From: Branchinecta lynchi
Taxonomy: Eukaryota; Arthropoda; Branchiopoda; Anostraca; Branchinectidae
DNA: 64,000 nucleotides
Reading direction: 5' to 3'
Assembly: GCA_023053575.1 (NCBI GenBank)
Contig: JAKZAP010000021.1
Coordinates: 11,842,212 to 11,906,211 of the forward strand
The notes under the pieces are model-generated. The model saw only the letters and a list, made by a program, of their open reading frames with translations, ran no database searches and had not been told where the DNA came from. The position numbers were made by a program, and so were the translations under genes. Below, in pieces: positions 11,401 to 26,400 of the stretch. Position 1 is the first letter of the stretch; every line of letters begins with the position of its first letter.

Positions 11401-14400
11401 CACGACCATATTCATTTCAGCCGCCGGTAACCTGGTCGATGAAACCAGCAGCGTTACTTTTCAAATCCTCAGATACGGCTTCCACTAGGGACAAATCGTC
11501 AACGTATTTCCATCTGTCCTCCAGCCCAGCAGCAATTTCATTTATCATGAGGAGGAAGCACAGCGGACCGATCACAGTTCCTTGTGGAACTCCACAAAAA
11601 ACTGATAAAAGTAGAAAAATGGTCTTTATACTTTACAGTTTGCTCTCTATCTGTCAAGAGGCTCTTGATGATTTTGACGATAAAATCGGGTATATTTTTT
11701 TACGCCATTTTTTCTAAAAGAATTTTATGGTCAACAAGGTCAAATGCCTTTTTAAAATCAATTGCAATTATCCATTTGCCAGGTACATCTAGATGTTTTA
11801 AATAAAATCTATCAAATTAACTAGGTAATGGACTGTCGAACACTTAGGAATGTTACCAAACTGCTTTCCATCAGTTACTTTTAACAGATATTCTTTAAGC
11901 CATGTGGCAACAAAAATTTCGTAAATTCTGCTGAAAATTGACGTAACTGTGGTCGGCCGTACACCAGAGAAATCATTAGGTGCTCCTTTCTTTGGAATGG
12001 GGGTGATAAAACCTTTCTTCCATTTCTTTGAAAAATAACCTGTTCGCGTTATGTTATTGTAGATTATCTGAAGGGGGAAAGCTAATTCTTTAGCAAATGC
12101 TTTAACGTATTTAACGTATTTCGTATTAGGATTGGGTTTTCTGCAGGCAATGTTAACGGTCATACAGTCACTATGCAGTAATAGGGATGATAGTCATCCC
12201 TATCATATACAGATAGGGTTGATACTTGGTACTCTTCATTCAGGTGTCCTTTAACCGTCATTTCCGCAAAATCTAACACTAAACATTGTTTGCAACGGGA
12301 TCGACTGAAAAGAGGCACGGCTGGTGCAAGAGGCATGAGTAATAAACAGGACAAGTAGTAGAAGTAGATAAGTAAGTGAGAATTCGTAACTCCTGAGACT
12401 AAAAGAAGGCACGTTAGACCATTGTTCCTGCCTCTCACTCTGAAGTCTGAAAGGGGCCTTTTAGTTTTCGTGCCTCCTTTTTAGTACTCGTGCCTCCTAT
12501 TCTATGTCGTGCCTTGACGTACCTCTTTTTAGTCGATCCCGTTTGCAACATCATAACGAAAATACGCCGTAACTTCAAAATATAGTGTGTTATCTGCTAA
12601 AGGTGCGAACCATTGTTAAATCTTTTGGAACGCTTAACATTAAAAAAAAGAAGCTAGAACACAACCTAGTTGTGGAGGTTTGACTAAAACAAGAACACCT
12701 AATACTACGAACACCTAGAACTACGATCCTCCGATAAGCCTTATTCCTTACTCTTCCTAATAGAACAACTCGACTACCCACTACACACAATCTTCAATGA
12801 CTCAACTTTGAAGTTGAGTCATCCACAACTTTGTCTTGTAGGGCCAGCACATATTCTCGAATTGTGTAACAGTGCATATTTCTGAACGTCACTACTACAC
12901 TGCAAAAAGTTTCTCCGAATAAGGATGCAGTATTTGCTACTGGGATTAATCTTATCTCTATTGGGATAAAATTAATCCGAATTAGGGATGATTTTATCTC
13001 AATAAAGACGAGATTAATCCCAGTAGTAAATACTGCAAGATTTGTTTTTATATTGTATAGTCCAAGATGAAAAAAAATAAAAAATCCCTTGGCAGAGTCA
13101 AAATAATTCAGTGTCTTCAAATCCAAGATGTAAAAGTAAGCTGGCTTGTCGGTTGTCGGTTAAACTTTAAGCTTTCGCGTTTTTAACTGGGGTCGGAGCC
13201 CCGTTCTTTCAAAACTTCTTCTTTTCCCAACAATAGCCTAAATTTTATATAATTCTGCCCAGTTAAATTCCACATGCATAGAAATAAATTGTCTAACAAG
13301 CGTAACAGAAGCTCTAGTCTAATAGCAAACGAAAGCAATTTTAAGGGCAATTCTGGCGATCTCTTAGATTCGCTTTTCGAAAAGCGAAGCGAGAATCGAC
13401 CGGGCGCAAGAACAAGCAAAAAGTCGCTGAGCCTCAGTTGCACCTTTACAACTTCTCGCTGACTTGTCGAAATCACTTTCTACTCGCGAAGTCGATTCGC
13501 TTTCCAAGTGCTGGCGGAAACTAACGGAGCGCGAGCGCAGCTTTAGAAAGCAAAACGACTTTTAGCCGAAGTGGCAAGAACAGCTAGCGCATAAGCTCGC
13601 GGAGCTTTCCAGACCGCCAGAATCGCCATCTAATCTAAGTTCTAGACTACCGAATTTGTATTCTTTGTTTACTTCCTGCCTAGGAGAAGACGAGTCGATC
13701 ATGTCCGTGGGACAGACGGAAATCTGTCGGGTCACCTATAAGTTCAAAGAATGTTAAAAGACTCGTCGTACCTATAACCGCTCCATTAAACACGGGGACC
13801 TGAATTTCATACAGCTTTGATGTAAAAAAAAACCAGACAAAACGGCGTTTCCGCGAGCTTCGGCTTGTGGATCGAGTGCGCGGCACACGGTTCTGTTTCC
13901 GTCACAAACACCAAGAAATGTGTGGGACACAAACATACTGCGGAAAAAGGTCTATAGTCTCACTGCGACCGACAGTACCCATGGGATAAGCTAGATTCAA
14001 CGTCCCCAACGTGGGGACATAATCCAGGCACACAAACTCCTCTCAACCAATCAAGAAAATCATCTCCTGGAGATAGACCCCTCCAACATAACACGAGGAT
14101 ACCGAAAAGAATCCGCAAACTTCACGCAAGGACTGGAGTAAGATGCAACTTCTTCTCAAACCAGATTGTGAACCTCCGGAACAACCTCAAGGAGGACACT
14201 GTTGCTGCTGAATCGGCAGGTACGTTCAAACGCCGTTTGGATACTGAACGAGTGACAAACCGTGGAGATTTGACTGGGATGCACCAGAATGTTCCACCAG
14301 AGTGTAACCAACCACAAATGCAACAGTCATCACAAGGAGTGATTCATCAGGATCAAAAGTCCTTAATTCACTCCAAGCTATGATTTAAGGTAATTTTTTT

Positions 14401-17400
14401 AAGGTAATTCAACAGAAGAAGGTGTCCGCTCTATGCACTGAATTTCGTCCTGCCTGATCCAGTTTGCTTCCGTCGTGTATTTACGGATCAACTGTTATTA
14501 CTACTGACTGGATGGGGAAGACGTCCTTGAGATTTAAACATAAGTCAACGACAACAAGACCAAAGGTTAGGGGACTTTTACCGTGACAAATAAATTGGAT
14601 CCCAAAACGTAAGTGACGGGATACCTATGACTTCGTAAAGTTGTCCGTCCGTCTGTCTGTTAGCACAATACCTCTCGACGGGATTGAGATATTTTGTTCA
14701 AACTTGGTGCGAGGATCCTTTGGGTAAAAGTACAGGTCAAGTTCGTTGATGGGCCTCATAGCTCATTATTTAGGGCTGGGGGAGGGGTTTCAATTTAAGG
14801 TACAAAACAAATAGTCGTAAAGGGCCACTGCGATGATCGACTTAAAGGTAAGGAGAGATGCTGAATCCGTATCTGAAGCTTATTTTCTCTCCGGAGAACT
14901 AGTTCGTCCTAAATCCGGTGAAAACCGGAAAATTTGACAAAAGAAAAAGTTTTATCTGAACTTTGTTAGAGGTGCGATATAGGGGTAGTGATACATCTTA
15001 AATCCATTTCTAAAACTTATTTTCTCGCCGGACAACTAGTTTATCCGGAATCCGGTCAAAACTCGGTATCTTAGTAGGCAACAAAATTTTATTCCTAAGT
15101 CGTTTGGACTTCCGGTCCAGGGGTAAATGGACATTCTAAATGTATATCTGGAACTTGTTTACTCGCTGAACAAGTAGTTCGTCCGGAATCCGGCCAAAAC
15201 CGGAAATTTGATAAAAGAAAAAGTTCATTCTTAAGTTGATTAGAGGTTCGCATCAGGCACAAGAACACACGGCGAGTCCATTTCTGAAGTTATTTTCAGA
15301 GATCAGCCATCTGGCTACAATTTGTCAAAAACACCATTCGGTATCATTTTCTGGCAATGCTCTATATGACTAAGTCCAAAAAACGCCAGTGATCCTCAGG
15401 AAGAAGGAGTAAACGTGTCCGTAACGACTCAGACTCAACGACTCAAATCCTGTGTCAAACAATCACCGCGATCTTTCGGAGCAGCTGTGACACCGTTTAT
15501 TCATTTCTTCTGCAGGTACCCGGAGATTCTGCATCGGCAGGGAGAGATAGTCATCAAGAGTATTATTAGGGGTAAAGAGTGATATGCTTACGGGGTATGA
15601 GACCGGAAATCTATCTGGATCAAAAGATCCAATAAATGTTCCGTTTTTAGACTCCCGCTGAAACCTTTGGTCTTGTCTGAATTAAATTTACAAGTCTAGG
15701 GCTCTAATCTCGGAGACCTAATCCCAGCTGAGAAGCATTTTTGTCTTCAGTTCCCCACTACTAAAAGATGCAGCCAATCCGACAGCGGACAGAAATTCGT
15801 AAGGAAACCGGAAACCGAACTGCGCGGGAGTCCGGCTAACCGAACTGACTCGCCATTTCATGGGTTTAGTTGTTAATTGCGTGAGAACAGCAAAACAAGC
15901 GTGCCACATAAATTAAAAAGCGTTTGCATTATTAAATGTGTTTTTCTGTAAGGACTTACTTCAATGAGCTCACACTTGGTTTCCACGGTAGGCTATAAAA
16001 ATAATCATGCATAAAGTAAAATATTAAGTAGGGTAATATTAAAACAAAAATTACAAAACGTGCAAAATTCAGCTTTTTTGTTTACAAAGTCAACTACAAG
16101 AAATTCTTAAAGTTTAACTTAAAAGCCCACTTGTTTTTGTGTCATTTAGTTGAATACACTGAGTAACTTGAATTCTGCTAAGGGATTTTTTGTCATTTTC
16201 CACTATCTGCTCTAGTTATGACATACAGAATATATGCGGCCGTCCCCACAACGTAAATTCTACTATGACGCGGGAAATTTTAATTTCAACACAAACGCGG
16301 CTATTCTCTATTCGTGAATAGCAGAACAACGAAGTAACGCATTTTCAGCGGGTCTTCAAGCCAATTTTAGTGAATAAGTGATGGTAACTAGATTGTCCTA
16401 TCCCAGCCCTTTTCAATTAAACTTTAAACATTAACGGCTGTTACTTTGAGATTGGCTTCTCTTTAAAGTTTAACCGAAAAGGGCTGATATACGACAATCT
16501 ATCTAGTTACCCATCACTTATTCACATAACAAGGCTTGAAGTCCCATGAAACGCGTTACTTTGTTACTCCGCTATTCAGGAATAATCGATTTACATATGG
16601 TGGAATTCCCTGTCGGATTTGCGTACCTCTCTGCGTTCATACCTGGGTTGTATGCTTGAAGAAAACGATTTACGAAGATAGGTGTTCACGCATTGGGCTA
16701 GCTTCTACGAATAGGTCACTGGCAATTGAAAATCCACGTTTGTATCGACATTCAAATTTTCCGCGTCATAGTAGAATTTTGCGCTGTGAGGACGGCCGTA
16801 GATTTTCTGAACGTCAGTATGGAGCAAATAGTGAACAATGAAAAAATCCCTTGACACAAACCAAATAATACAGTGTTCAGTTAAATGATACAACATGAGT
16901 TGGCTTTTCAGTTAAACTTTAATTAACGGTACTGAGATACATGTTGTTAACCCGTTACCGTTTGTCTTTCTTAACTGCTCGACCCACAAATCTTTGAATT
17001 TAGTGCAATGAATACGGTCGGTCCTGCGAAATTTGACTGGTTTTGATTGTTCCGATGGGTACTTTCCGATATCCTTTCGATCGTGCGTCACGCTTATCTT
17101 TATAGCCATACGCTGGGAAAATCGGAAAGTTCCTGTTTTCGCACTGAGGTGAACGAAATTTAAGTGTCAAAAATACGCTCGAATGGAGTTGGATACCAAC
17201 GGAAAAAATAGGTCTGGGAATTTTGTTAGAGAAACAGTATCTAATGCCATATTCCTTTAATTTTAAGCCTAACAGAGTTCAGGGGTGAGATCGGGACAGA
17301 GAGTACTGAAGGAGGGTAATCGATACTTCAACCGGTTACGCGCATGAAATACCTTGGAATGATCATTGACACAAGGATTCCAGCATTTATTATCCGTGAT

Positions 17401-20400
17401 GACAAAGAGCGTGTTCCACCCTTCAAACAATAGTTACTATTTCCGTTCCATCCTCACGAAAAGTTAATACGCTGACCGTTCCGACCTTGTCGGAATAGTA
17501 ACTAATAGTTACTATTTGCTTACCATGATCGGGAGCGTAGTAAGCGTAATAACTACGCATCTCTGTAACGTGATTGGTCGGATTCGCCCCTGGTGTGATA
17601 TCCTGCTGGAAAATACAAAAATCGTTCCAGCCTTAACGGCAAAAAGCCAGAATTCGTGACGTCATGCGTAGTAACTACGGTAAGTAGGATGGAACACGCA
17701 CAAAGTAGACAAAATGGGTTGCTTATTAAAAAATATTTTGGCGGGGGATACGGTTTACAAAACGGGCGAACCCGACCAATCATGTTTCATAGATGCGTAG
17801 TTACTACGCTTACTACGCTCCCGAGCATGGTAAGCAAATATTATTTATTAGCTACTATTTCGGCAAGGTTGGAACGGTCAGCGTAATAACTTTTCGTGAG
17901 GATGGAACAGATATAGTAAAGTAATAGTAACTATGGCCAAAGACACTCCCAATGGTTCAAACTTTTAGTGTGGTTGCACAACTGTTCATTGTGAAGCCAA
18001 GGGTGTACAAAATTCGGATACCTTCTGTCATTCCAAGCGGCTTTCCCGCATGCAAGATTGTTTGTTTCGTGATCGGCAGCGGGGATCTCATCGTCGGAAA
18101 GGCAAAACAATTAATTCCTCGACCTCAATAAAGAGCTGAATGGGGTGGTGCGCGACCACGACCAAATCTTGCAGTTACAGTTTGGTATGTATCAAGTTAC
18201 ACGTGCACACTGCTCGTTCTCTCACTAGACAAATTTCTCAGATAAATGGAATGAGAACATCAGAGACGACTCTTGTTCATTACTAAAGCTCCATCTATTT
18301 ATAACTGACTCTAATTCCGGCTGTCCGAAATGGCGTACGCGTGTCTGTCGCCCTCTCTATTCGTCTGTTTGACTCTTGAGTAGATTCTGTTAGTATGCGT
18401 TGTGTTTTCCCTAATTATGTCTTCTTATTTTCTTTTGTACTCCACTGTTTTCGTCTTTTGCCATTTGTGGGTCAAAAATAAATAATTATTGTTATTCAAA
18501 AAAATCGGAACATACTTTAGGTCGAAGAAAGTGATCTTAGAACTTTTTTCCCTAACCATAACATTGCGTTGGTGCGTAAGTCACAAAAGCTACGTCACAA
18601 GGTCTCGACAGAAAACTACCGCAGGTTGAAATGGAATGCAGCTAAATTTTATCAGTGGCGTTAATACAATCTAGGATCTAAGGCAAAACGGACATAAATG
18701 ACAATAAAATGAACTAATTACCAGAATCTGGAAGAAGTCATGACGCAACGCCTCTTTCACTGTGAGCCGCTTCTTCGGATCGGTGACTAGAAGTTTCGAG
18801 ATCAGGTCTTTTGGCGCATCTGAAAAATGCCAAAACAGTTGTTACAAGTTATATTACAAGTGAATAATATTGTACGTAAAACAATTGTAATTTAGTTGTC
18901 GAAATCCTGTGTATTTTTTATAGTATTTAATTTAGTATTTTTGTTTTTATTTTTATTTTTTATAGTATTTATATGTCACTGAATGGACCAGATGGTTTAG
19001 GCATAGTTCTGTTTTATAGATTATATTCCGTACTCCTCAGTTCTAAGGGAAATAAATAAATAAATAGCTATTAAAGTTTAAATGAAAAGGCAGCTTATTC
19101 TTACGTCTGATAGGCTCTCTGAATATACTGAAATATTTTGACTCATCAAACGGCTTTTGCATTTTTTCATGCGGGGCTCTAGCATTAGCGTTCGGAGTTG
19201 TGCTGCTTGCATGACAGCCCAAAATTCATCCAGACGCGGAGAATTTGAATTTCAACAAAAGCCTGCATTTCTAGGGTCAAACATGCTAAGCTCGGAAAAG
19301 TTACGCCTGTAGGAAGTAGGAAAATTATATTTAATATATAGAATATTTATTTTATTTTTCGGCAATGTTTCAGGCGTACAGGGACAAACACATAAGGGTA
19401 ACATCAATCCGAAAGAATAGGTTCATTCGATGAAATCGATTAGCTGTGGAAAACGGGACAAACGAAGTAACGCCCTCTTTGCAAGTTGCAGGAGGAGGAT
19501 TTGAACCACTTCCTCTTAGAGTGCCAACCGCTTTCGCGCTTCAGGGTAAAATTTGTTGGGGTGGGTTGGTATCGCTTCCGAGTATCATGAAATCTACGAA
19601 CCCCAACTTCATTGTAGAAGCATTCAAATACGCGATTAGAGCGTTTAACTCAGCCTAAGTCTAGCCTTATATAAATAATAAATAAATGCTGTTTTTAATC
19701 TGTAATATCTTTAAATACATAAAAATAGCTTTGGATATGTCAATTCAAACAAAAACACTTCAAGCACTATCAATCAACTCGTCAGGTGAGTATTACTTAT
19801 CTGATAACATTAAAATTTCTAAATAAAACAATCAAGTTCATGAATAAACTACATCAATAAACAAAATACAGGTCAAAATTACACACCGTAGCTCGTAGTA
19901 AGTTTCTAAATAAAATAATCAAGCTCATAAATAAAGTACATCAATAAACAAAATACAGGTCAAAATTACACACCGTAGCTCGTAGTAAATTTCTAAATAA
20001 AATAATCAAGTTCATAAATAAAGTACATCAATAAACAAAAGCAAGCCAAAATTGTATACTAGTTCTAGAGGTGTAACAGTTTCTTGGTGTAGTGAAATAT
20101 TTGATTTTGTATGGCCTTTTGGATCAATAAACAAACGTTATTATATATATTTGTATCGGGTTTTCAGGCCTATTTAATAAGGGACGCGTAGTTAGACTGT
20201 CGGATCTCAGCCCTATTCGGTTAAAATTTAAAAGAGTTAAAAACGGTAAACAACATCCCTTTGTTACTTCAGCCAAAGCTGACAGCGGATCATACCCGAT
20301 GCCGTTAAAAGGATAAGTCGGCTGATATTTCAATTTCAATTTCAATTTCTTTTATTTAACGGTTTTTGAAAACCATAAAAAAAACAAAACAAAAATAAAA

Positions 20401-23400
20401 CACTCGAAACGAACAGTACACTAAACTAAATCAATCAGGTCGAACGGGCTCCAGGTGGAACCTGGGTCACACGCAAAGACCGGTCCCATTCCAGCCACAC
20501 AGGCAGAGACAACCTCAAAAGCGGGGCAGATGCAGCCCGCACAAGTGGATTAGACGACCTGAGAATCCTATTCTGCAGAGAAATAATGTTTCTCCTCTTT
20601 AGTTCAGGAAAAGAAGGAAGTCCCGCCACCACAAACATACCAGAAGCATTGCAGTTTCTAGGCAGACGATGCAGCCACCTGAAAGCATTGTTATACAGAA
20701 CCCGAAAAGACCTGTCAGTTTCCCCAGAGATGCTGGCCACAAGGGCCAGGCAGTAAATTGGAGATACATTCTAGCGATATTTCCAGGGGTGCAATTGCGG
20801 GGACGAGGTCGGGGGGGGGGGGGGGGGAGACCCTTCCCTAGATGATGTTTATATTCCTTGTTGATATTTTTCGGCAGGTAAAAATGTTTCAAAAGGCAAT
20901 TTACGCCAAAAGAGTAATTAAAGTTTGAGAGCAGGTAATAAACCTGGGATTAGGGCCCAAGATTGATGTTGCCCCCCACCCCACCCCCACGCCGAAGCAG
21001 AGATGGGCGAATCTGAATCCTGGTTCGAATCCAGGATTCGTCCTTTTGGCCGGATTCAAGTCCGGATTCGAATCTTCTGCTTGTCAGGCTGGATTCGGGC
21101 TTGGAATCCGCTCCAGTTTAGAACCTTTTCCCAATTTTTACACACTGTCCTAAAGGTATTGTGCTTAATTCGCCCCAAATTCATTCGTCAGTGCCGAGAG
21201 GAAACCCAAACCATAACAAGCACACATGAAAACCTAGAAACATGGTTCACATCGTCCAATGTCCACCTCGGACTTTTAAACTGTAACCTATGTACATGAT
21301 TTGATTTTGTACATGTCGGATTCGAATTCTCAGCACAGAATGTTGGATTCGGATCGGATTCGTACCTAGCCCTGGATTCGGATTCGAATCCTTTCATGAT
21401 CAGATTCGCCCATCTCTGCCACGAAGTTGACTAAAATGGCTCCACTGGATATCTTGGCCCTTCTTGACGGTCAAGACTAAGTTGTATCGGAATTCCATAC
21501 AAGCGTGACGTCGCACCCAACTGATCTATGTTACCTCAGAAAACGAAAATTGTAGTTCATTCCTATCGATGAATATGTATTTTAATGTGCATATATAGCC
21601 GAGCGGCAAGCGAGGCACCGGTCGCGTTTACATTTATAAAAAGGCCTAGGGACAATCAAATGGTTGGGTCTTCAATCACACTACTTCACTAAATACGTCA
21701 CGACTGTATGGAATTCCGATACAATTAAGTCGACACCTTCTTGACAAGGGTCCTCTCTCAGCTCCAGCTAGCTGAATCAACCTGCGATGACAAAATCCCT
21801 GTGGTCCTGGATTTTAAAAATATTCTCGGGACCATAGATTTGTTCATTCGGCATCCTTTCAAAGAATCCTACCTTACAGGTCTGACGAAAACCAACGTAT
21901 CCCCACCTAACTGCCATGACGGAAAAATTTAGGCTATGTACGGAATGAAGGTCTTGCTCCGTTATGTTCATTTATTCATATATATTTTATTTATTAGTTT
22001 GGTTTAGTTTGTTTTTGGAGAAGGGATTTTGGAGTGTATGGTTGTTTTTTTTTGTTTGGGGGTAATTGATCAGGAATCGAGGAAGTGCATAGTTTTGTTT
22101 CTTTTTTCTTTTCTCTTCCTCTCTTTTTTCTTCTTTCTTTCTTTATTACAGTGTTACGTAGTTTAACTTCTCAAAGGGGGTTTGTTAAACCACTTAACAC
22201 GTGTAAACTTCTGGAGGATTTTGTAGTTCCTACGATTTTTCCAAGAAACCTCATATATAATCAAAAAATCTAGTGATTTGCCAAAGGATTAAGAACGTCA
22301 GAGTCGACTGGTTTTAGAGGGGCAGGAAATTCAGTACTGGCAGGGGATTATTTACGGTTCTACACCGTTAAAGTAAAGTTAGTTTGGGAGAGGACGTCTA
22401 TTTTAAGTTTCCTGCCGGGAAAGACTTAAAAGGACCTCTCGCACTATTTACTCTTCAACTTACAGTATTTCAAAATATTTGAATACTTTAAAACATGCTC
22501 TGCTTTCAACAATTAACCCGCGGTTTTGATTGTTTTAAGCCTTTTTCAAGAACCGTTGACTTGTAGTGAAAACAGGGACACAATTTACATAACCGATTTT
22601 TGCTGATGGAAAAACGTCTCGCTGACAACCGTCGACAGCGTGATACACATCGAAGGTAGCAAAACACGGCGAGTGAAAAAATCAGCGTGGTTTTGTGAGA
22701 GGGGTTAGAATGTACCGTACGAAATTGGGGTTTAGAAATACATGGAGTAATTATGGAGGTAGGTTGCGTTATTATTATAGGTAAGACACGTCCTTTAATT
22801 CGTTAGATTAAACTAAAGGCAAACTGCCTTCCAACTCACATTCCAATCACAGCAGGAAGAAGGTGTCTGAGAGAGGGCGTGTGGTTTCTGACGTGAGATT
22901 TGCTTTGTATGGAGGAAGAAGAAGATTTGGACCATTTGCTCCGTATGTGCCAGGCACTTTCAGATTTAAGAGTATTTATTCAGATGTGATTGTTTTGTTG
23001 CTTCCTGACATTCTGCGTACTGTAAACCCAACTGTGATTTCACGAGTGGAGTACATTGAGAAACGTTCGGAAACAAGGAGAAGTTCGTGTGTGTAAGTTG
23101 TTTCTATTGTTGATCTTTTTTGTACGTATGGCCCTTGGGCTTTCAAAATACAGTGATCCATCAAACTATATATTAAAAAAGTTTCTCCGAGTAAGGAATA
23201 AAGTTAACTGCAGTATTTGCTACTGGGACTAATCTTATCTCTACTGGGATAAGATTAATCCGAATCAGATAATATTATCCCAGTATAGACAAGATTAATC
23301 CCAGTAGCAAATACTTCAAATCTATTTTTTTACGGTTTAGAATATCTAGTAAGGAAAATCCTGATGAATACTTCCAGACAATCTCGGCAGCGAGAATTAC

Positions 23401-26400
23401 ACTGTAAAAAGTTTTTCCGTATAGAGATTAAAATTAACTGCAGTATTTGCTACTCGGATTACCCTTCTCTCCACGCAGATAAGATTAATACCAAATAGAG
23501 ATAAGATGAATCCGAGTAGCAAATACTGCAGTTTACTTTAAGCTTTATACGGAGAAACTTTTTACAGTGTAGTCCTAACCAAGCCCAACTTACCCGTAAT
23601 GTCGTCCCATTTAGGAGAATGCAGAGAGTAGTTCCCTTCCATAATATTCCGAAGCATTACCATTTGCTTTCGATGGTAAAACGGGGGTGAACCCACTAGT
23701 AGTGTGTACATGACCACTCCACAGGCCCATCTGAAATAAAAATTCAAGATCAACATTAACTGTGCGGAAATTTTACAAGAATACCATTAACGTTGAGAAA
23801 AACAACAAGGTTCGGCGACGCCGGGATTCTTAATTTCCTTCCGTGATATACTGAAGCTGTGATAATGTCTGTAATTTATTTATATCGGCATTTAATCATT
23901 CTTGCAAATATTAGTTGCGTTTTTTTATCTGAATTCTCCTCGCGATTCTCCTATTTCGCGTTTATCCAATTATCCTTCTCTTGTGTTTTTGTCAGAACCG
24001 AGAACGGGGAAAGCTTCGCGATCCTGCAGAACCGATAAGTTGCTCAGATAGTCGATTGTCGTTCTCCGTTCTCCCCCCTGATTGGTCAACAAAGAGCGGA
24101 CGTTCAAACCGCATAAGCAGGTACTAACGGGTGGCTCAATTATTGTTTTTGACAAAAACAAGATCGGAGAAGAAAAACGGTAATTTGTACGAGAACTGAA
24201 AAGCGAGAACGGAGAATACAGATAAAAACGCAACTATGTCCAATGTTTCCTTTCATTTATGTTTATATTCTTGCTAGAACCTGGTTGCTAAGTAGGAGTG
24301 TTAGGTTTGTGTTCCTTAGTTGGCCAAGAGTGGTTGCAAAATCATTCCAATTTATTAATAATAAGCAGCACACAAAATATTGAGTAGCGAATGCTAAAGG
24401 TTAACTTCAGACATCGAGGTTGATATCAGAAATAACACCGAGATGGTCATTGAAAATAATCTATCCGAGCCGAAGGCGAGGTAGGTTATGAAAAATATCT
24501 ACCGAGCCGAAGGCGAGGTTGATATTTTTAAATGGCCATCGAAGGTTGTTATTCTGATATGAACCGAGATGGAGGTATGTTACCTATTATAACTTTTTCT
24601 TCTCAATCTTCTTTGCTTGGTAGTACTTATTTGCTACTTTTGTAGGGAATTTTCGTTTAGTGAAATGGCAACTCTAGCCTACTATAGAAGTGTGAAAATG
24701 ACTACTGCTGTGACCGTGCATTTCATTTTATAAAAATATAATCCTTATCCAGAACCATCTTTTTCATTTGTGTCGAAGCAGATGCCATCTAGCGGCGGGC
24801 TCGCTAGAGAGAATTTATCAAAGCAGAGAGATAGAATTAATCAACCTTAAACCGGTGTTGCCACGAGTTGCAGAATTCTGTCATTTGTCATACATTTTCT
24901 TCCTTCGACAAAGCGATCAAGAACTCTGCGACCGGTTCGTTACAAGTAAACGCAAACATGAAGCATAAAAGCTGAAGCGTATAAGTACGAAGATGATAAA
25001 GCGAGATGTCACATTGATAGTTTGGGAAAATGACCAATTTTTTTAGGGGCCAGAATGTCATTATTTTTTCCAGCCAAAAGTCACGGCTTCGATCAGAAAA
25101 GTGGCAACACTGAAGTTTTTATTAATGGACTGTTTATTCAGAGCAATAGCAAGAAAAAAGACTGTGTAATTGCTCAATAGCTGCCTTCTGGAGAGTACAG
25201 GAAATAAGCTGAAGTAAGCTGGAAGTAATGTTGTTTCAGTTGACGAGTTGCATTTTCATTAGTAATGTGATTGTAACAAGGTATGTCCCAGGGTGGTCGG
25301 CTAGGAAGGCAACATTTTTTTTCAGATTTGAAAAATTTTTCTCTAATGTTTTTCAGATTTCTTTCTGGATTATTCTTAAGTGTTTTTTTTGTTTTTCTTT
25401 CTGAAAGGGATGTCTTTTATTTCTTTTTTTGGACGTCAGGTACAGCTTCTCAGTAGTTGAGAAAAAGTGCTCGATGAACTTCTGCAGAGGTTGATACGGG
25501 TCCGTATCATCCTCTTTGGAGGACGATACGAGGTCGTAACATCCTCCACAAAAGTAATTGTCATGATATAATTACCTGTGGGACAGTTTCCGTCCGATTA
25601 CAGTATCATGTACAGTCAGTAAAATTTTTGAGTATGTCCTTCTTCCCGAACTTCTTCAAAAAGGCAATTTTGGAAATATGCAATTGGGTTTCAGGGATGG
25701 TACGGGTTGTGCGCATGCTCACCACGTTTTGACCAAAATAATGCGACAGGCCACTCTAAACAGATCAACCATCCACATTTGTTCCATAGACATCTCTGGG
25801 GCTTTTGATAATGTTGTCCATTCTCAAGCTTTGTATTCGCTTGCTCGTTCTGGAGTCAATTCTTCTATTCTTTGCCTTTTAAAGTATTGGTACGCAAATT
25901 CTAGCATTCGGGTAAAATGGCAGGGTCATTTATCGGAAAATATTTCAGTGAACCATGGAGTTCGCCAAGGTGGAGTTTTGTCACCGTATATATTTAAGTC
26001 TGCGATTTCTGATTGCTTGGATTCTCTTCTTCCTGCATATTTGTTCAAGGAGATTTCGATTAGCTACATTGCGTATGCTGATAATATCCTCCTAGTCAGC
26101 CGTACAAAATCCACTCTTTCTAAAAACAAACTTTCAGACATAGGACTTGAGATAAATCTATCAAAATGTGAATATCTTTGTTTCGGTCGCACAACAACCT
26201 CTGAGCGCCCTTCTGTTGCAATTGGTTCATTTTCTATTTTTTCGTCTGAGTCGCTGAAATGGCTCGGGCTTACCTTCAAATCCACATTATCTTTAACGTG
26301 CTCCTCTGTTTTAAAGACAGTATCAAATTCCATTAGGTTTGGTTACGGGCGTTTGGTCCCAAATAGAGGAAAATATTCACGCAAGGCGCTCGGAAGGTTG

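Noticed and set aside
19815..20045. CRISPR-like direct repeats
   Set aside because: Units are ~88 bp with no unique spacers, in an animal intron. A simple tandem array.
22863..23096. 77-residue plus-strand frame ([16 protein letters not shown])
   Set aside because: Looks protein-like but has no motif, splice context or second copy.
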